Shown piece by piece: positions 62,225 to 64,000 of a stretch of 64,000 nt of DNA (positions are counted from its first letter, which is position 1; every line of letters begins with the position of its first letter). Origin of the DNA: Rhodocyclaceae bacterium (GTDB taxonomy: Bacteria > Pseudomonadota > Gammaproteobacteria > Burkholderiales > Rhodocyclaceae); assembly GCA_013791905.1 (NCBI GenBank), contig VMSX01000021.1:1-64000 (forward strand), given 5' to 3'. The notes beneath the pieces are model-generated. The model was given only the letters and a program-made list of their open reading frames with translations. It did no database searches and was not told where the DNA came from. The position numbers and the translations under genes are program-made.

Positions 62225-63211
62225 TTATTCCGGAACGCAGATTTCACCGCGCAGCATGCCCTGCATGGTGCGGAGAGTCAGCAGCGCCAGCACCAGCGAC
62301 AACACGGACAGCAGCAGTACGCCGAGCGGCATGAACGGGCCGCCGTCGACATGATGCTCGGCCATGGTCAGCGTGGCGATGGTCATGGCGGCCAACGGAA
62401 ATGAATAGGCCCAGGTGGACAGGAAGAAACGCAGGCGGAAGAAGCGCAGCGCGTTGCTGGCGAGCAGCAGCGTGAGGAACAGCGCAACATGGTAAAGAAT
62501 GCGCGCAAAGGCGTCGATCTCGCCGGGGTTGAGCTTCATCCAGGCGAGGAACCCGACGGACGGTGGCGCGATCAGGATGAACAGCGTCGGCGTCAGGCGC
62601 TCGGGCAACGGTTCATGGAAAAACAGCCGGTTCATCACGATGGTCAGCAAGACGATCCAGAACACCAGGCCGATGCTGAAGAAGAACCACGAAATTTCGG
62701 GCGGGGCGAAGCTGGCGCCGGCGATGGGCACGACGACGTTGCCCACCACGGGGATGAACCAGGCCGGATTGGCGTGCTTGATGTCGTAGCGGGTGTGGTG
62801 GATCCAGCTGCTCATTACCGTCAGGGTAAACAGCAGATGCAAGCCGGCGCCGATTGACCAGAAACTGAGGGCGAGGCCGGGCAGAGTGTCGATGAAGGCG
62901 ACCGCCAGAAGCAGCAGAGAGATCGAAATGGTGGGGAAGAAATGCAGGCGGATCGGATGGGCAAACTCAAGCTGCACTGCCGCGCCGTGCTTGACCAGCT
63001 TGGCCAGATAGGTGAACGACAAAAGGACGAATAGCCCCAGCGCCCACCAGCTCAAAGCAAGGCCGATTTCCGCCGGCAGACCAAAGACGTGGTGCGCCTT
63101 CTTCCAGGCGATGGCGAGTCCGCTGGTGCCCATCACGATGGAGAACATGGCAACCGGAAAATGTTCGAGGCGCTGCCGGGATGGGGTGCTGGCGGGGGTG
63201 GGTGAGTTCAT
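62225..63211 (-). CDS. TehA/SLAC1-family membrane transporter
   Basis: This integral membrane protein of 328 residues has about ten hydrophobic segments. It opens with the family signature HFPVAMFSIVMGTSGLAIAW. SLAC1/TehA proteins conduct anions or export tellurite-related and dicarboxylate substrates; the substrate here is not predictable. ATG 63211 has a GGAG site ten bases before it; ATG 63223 lies four codons upstream. Confidence 0.87.
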   Translation of the reverse strand: MNSPTPASTPSRQRLEHFPVAMFSIVMGTSGLAIAWKKAHHVFGLPAEIGLALSWWALGLFVLLSFTYLAKLVKHGAAVQLEFAHPIRLHFFPTISISLLLLAVAFIDTLPGLALSFWSIGAGLHLLFTLTVMSSWIHHTRYDIKHANPAWFIPVVGNVVVPIAGASFAPPEISWFFFSIGLVFWIVLLTIVMNRLFFHEPLPERLTPTLFILIAPPSVGFLAWMKLNPGEIDAFARILYHVALFLTLLLASNALRFFRLRFFLSTWAYSFPLAAMTIATLTMAEHHVDGGPFMPLGVLLLSVLSLVLALLTLRTMQGMLRGEICVPE

Positions 63212-63302
63212 GGTTTTCTCCATGCTGTGGGGGTACTCGGCCTAGGTGGGCACTGCTTCTGAAAAATCCAGCGGGCAAAATGAGAAACACCAGTAGGAAA
63301 TG

Positions 63303-63335
63303 AAAAACGCCAGTAGGCGTTGGGCCTGCTGGCGT
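63303..63335 (-). terminator. Rho-independent terminator after rpmG
   Basis: On the minus strand, ACGCCAGCAGGC and GCCTACTGGCGT pair over 12 bp with one mismatch around a CCAAC loop and are followed by TTTTTCA. It lies 26 bases beyond the rpmG stop. A shorter second copy of the arm (ACACCAGTAGG) lies 20 bases further on. Confidence 0.85.
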
Positions 63336-63360
63336 CTTCTCGAACCCGGGTAAGCAGGGC

Positions 63361-63531
63361 TTACTTGAGCTTGATTTCCTTGTAGAGCACGTGCTTGCGC
63401 ACCTTCGGGTCGTACTTCATGAACTCGAGCTTTTCCGGCGTGGTGCGCTTGTTCTTGTTGGTCGTATAGAAATGCCCGGTCCCGGCTGTGGACTCGAGCT
63501 TGATTTTTTCACGTCCGCCTTTGGATGCCAT
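63361..63531 (-). CDS. rpmG: 50S ribosomal protein L33
   Basis: This 56-residue protein begins [20 protein letters not shown] and ends [19 protein letters not shown], matching L33 of proteobacteria; it has no zinc-binding cysteines. It lies 17 bases downstream of rpmB, the usual rpmB-rpmG operon. Confidence 0.96.
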   Translation of the reverse strand: MASKGGREKIKLESTAGTGHFYTTNKNKRTTPEKLEFMKYDPKVRKHVLYKEIKLK

Positions 63532-63548
63532 GATTATTTACCTCCAGG

Positions 63549-63785
63549 TCAAACGGCTTCGCCGCGTTCGCGCAACTCGGCGAGAACAACGTCGATGCCT
63601 TTCTTGTCGATGGTGCGCAGACCGGCGTTGGAAACGCGCAGGCGCACCCAGCGGTTTTCGGTTTCTACCCAGAACTTGCGGGCATGCAGGTTGGGCAGAT
63701 AGCGGCGTTTGGTCCGGTTATTGGCATGGGAAACATGGTTCCCAACCATCGGGCCCTTGCCTGTTACTTGGCATACGCGGGACAT
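63549..63785 (-). CDS. rpmB: 50S ribosomal protein L28
   Basis: This 78-residue protein begins [20 protein letters not shown] and has the family segment [20 protein letters not shown]. It follows the chromosomal radC gene with a 158-base gap (63786-63943) that should carry the promoter of the ribosomal operon. Confidence 0.97.
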   Translation of the reverse strand: MSRVCQVTGKGPMVGNHVSHANNRTKRRYLPNLHARKFWVETENRWVRLRVSNAGLRTIDKKGIDVVLAELRERGEAV

Positions 63786-63943
63786 AATAGTTGTGCTCCA
63801 GAACTTCGGGTGACGAAAATGGAAATTTCAGCGTTGGCTAAACCTAAACCACTAAACCAGCGAGCGCTGGGGTTATGCCGGAGCTAAAAGGCGCGCATTC
63901 TAACCGAGACACCCGGTTCCAGGCAAGCAGTATCGTGGCTTTT

Positions 63944-64000
63944 TTATAGCAGGCCGCGCTCGGCGAAAGATAGCGGCGGGGCGCTGCCGGCGACGATGAA
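63944..64000 (-). CDS. radC: RadC, C-terminal end (chromosomal copy)
   Basis: The last 18 codons in the window encode FIVAGSAPPLSFAERGLL and TAA. This matches the C-terminus of RadC, where a phrase of the form DHFIVAG..PLSFAERGL is usual, and resembles the end of the island copy ([17 protein letters not shown]). The position before rpmB-rpmG is the standard chromosomal context of radC. The rest lies beyond the window. Confidence 0.8.
   Translation of the reverse strand, partial: FIVAGSAPPLSFAERGLL

Overview
This window comes from a betaproteobacterial chromosome, most likely the Rhodocyclales or a close relative. That rests on the gene families and their order (accA-tilS, rfbBACD, trxA-rho-rpmE, panBC, purM/hda, miaA-mutL, purN, rpmB-rpmG-radC), the high GC content, and a PEP-CTERM protein gene. 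No close species call is possible from sequence reading alone.

Layout. 1-137 is the 3' end of a 5S rRNA with its terminator. 183-2130 holds accA and a short tilS. 2091-8085 is a minus-strand block in which a branched-chain amino-acid type ABC transporter (livHMGF) is followed by a DctB/FixL-like sensor kinase and a FixJ-like regulator. 8252-12197 has a glycine-rich small protein, initiator tRNA-Met and the dTDP-rhamnose operon rfbBACD. 12208-16258 has a diguanylate cyclase and a NarL/UvrY-type two-component pair. 16338-16413 is tRNA-Thr(TGT).

A 23-kb genomic island fills 16414-39470. It is bounded by the 3' half of tRNA-Thr and a displaced 50-bp copy of it, with one mismatch, at 39421-39470. 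Its tyrosine integrase lies next to the right end. From left to right it carries: a frameshifted nitroreductase; a five-gene operon read leftward (DNA methyltransferase, SF2 helicase, GIY-YIG nuclease, nucleotidyltransferase-like protein, and a protein of unknown family) that looks like a restriction or defence system; a radC-type cargo block with repeated 5' leaders; a PEP-CTERM gene with a good sigma-54 promoter; a serine recombinase; the 3' end of a group II intron; an HtrA-like lipoprotein; and a satellite-phage-like replication and integration module.

39558-64000 returns to core genes: a GT39-like membrane glycosyltransferase, rpmE, rho, trxA, a decayed panD, panC, panB, folK, pcnB, a HAD phosphatase, hda, purM, a YcgR-type PilZ protein, miaA, mutL, purN, a DUF3108 protein, an RsmB-like methyltransferase, a PLD-family protein, an MscS channel, a PhnD/GAF/HD-GYP protein, a TehA-like transporter, rpmG, rpmB and the 3' end of the chromosomal radC.

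The least expected observations are: (1) a dispersed element of about 22 nt (core GTCGGCGCTGGCGGGACGG) found at least nine times, mostly inside protein linkers and in both orientations, and absent from the island apart from one copy at its left edge; (2) the five-gene defence-like operon with two poorly characterised last genes; (3) a panD relic that still aligns with the first 24 residues of PanD but lacks the cleavage serine; (4) the repeated leaders ending in GGCTAAACAGGAG in front of radC-block genes.
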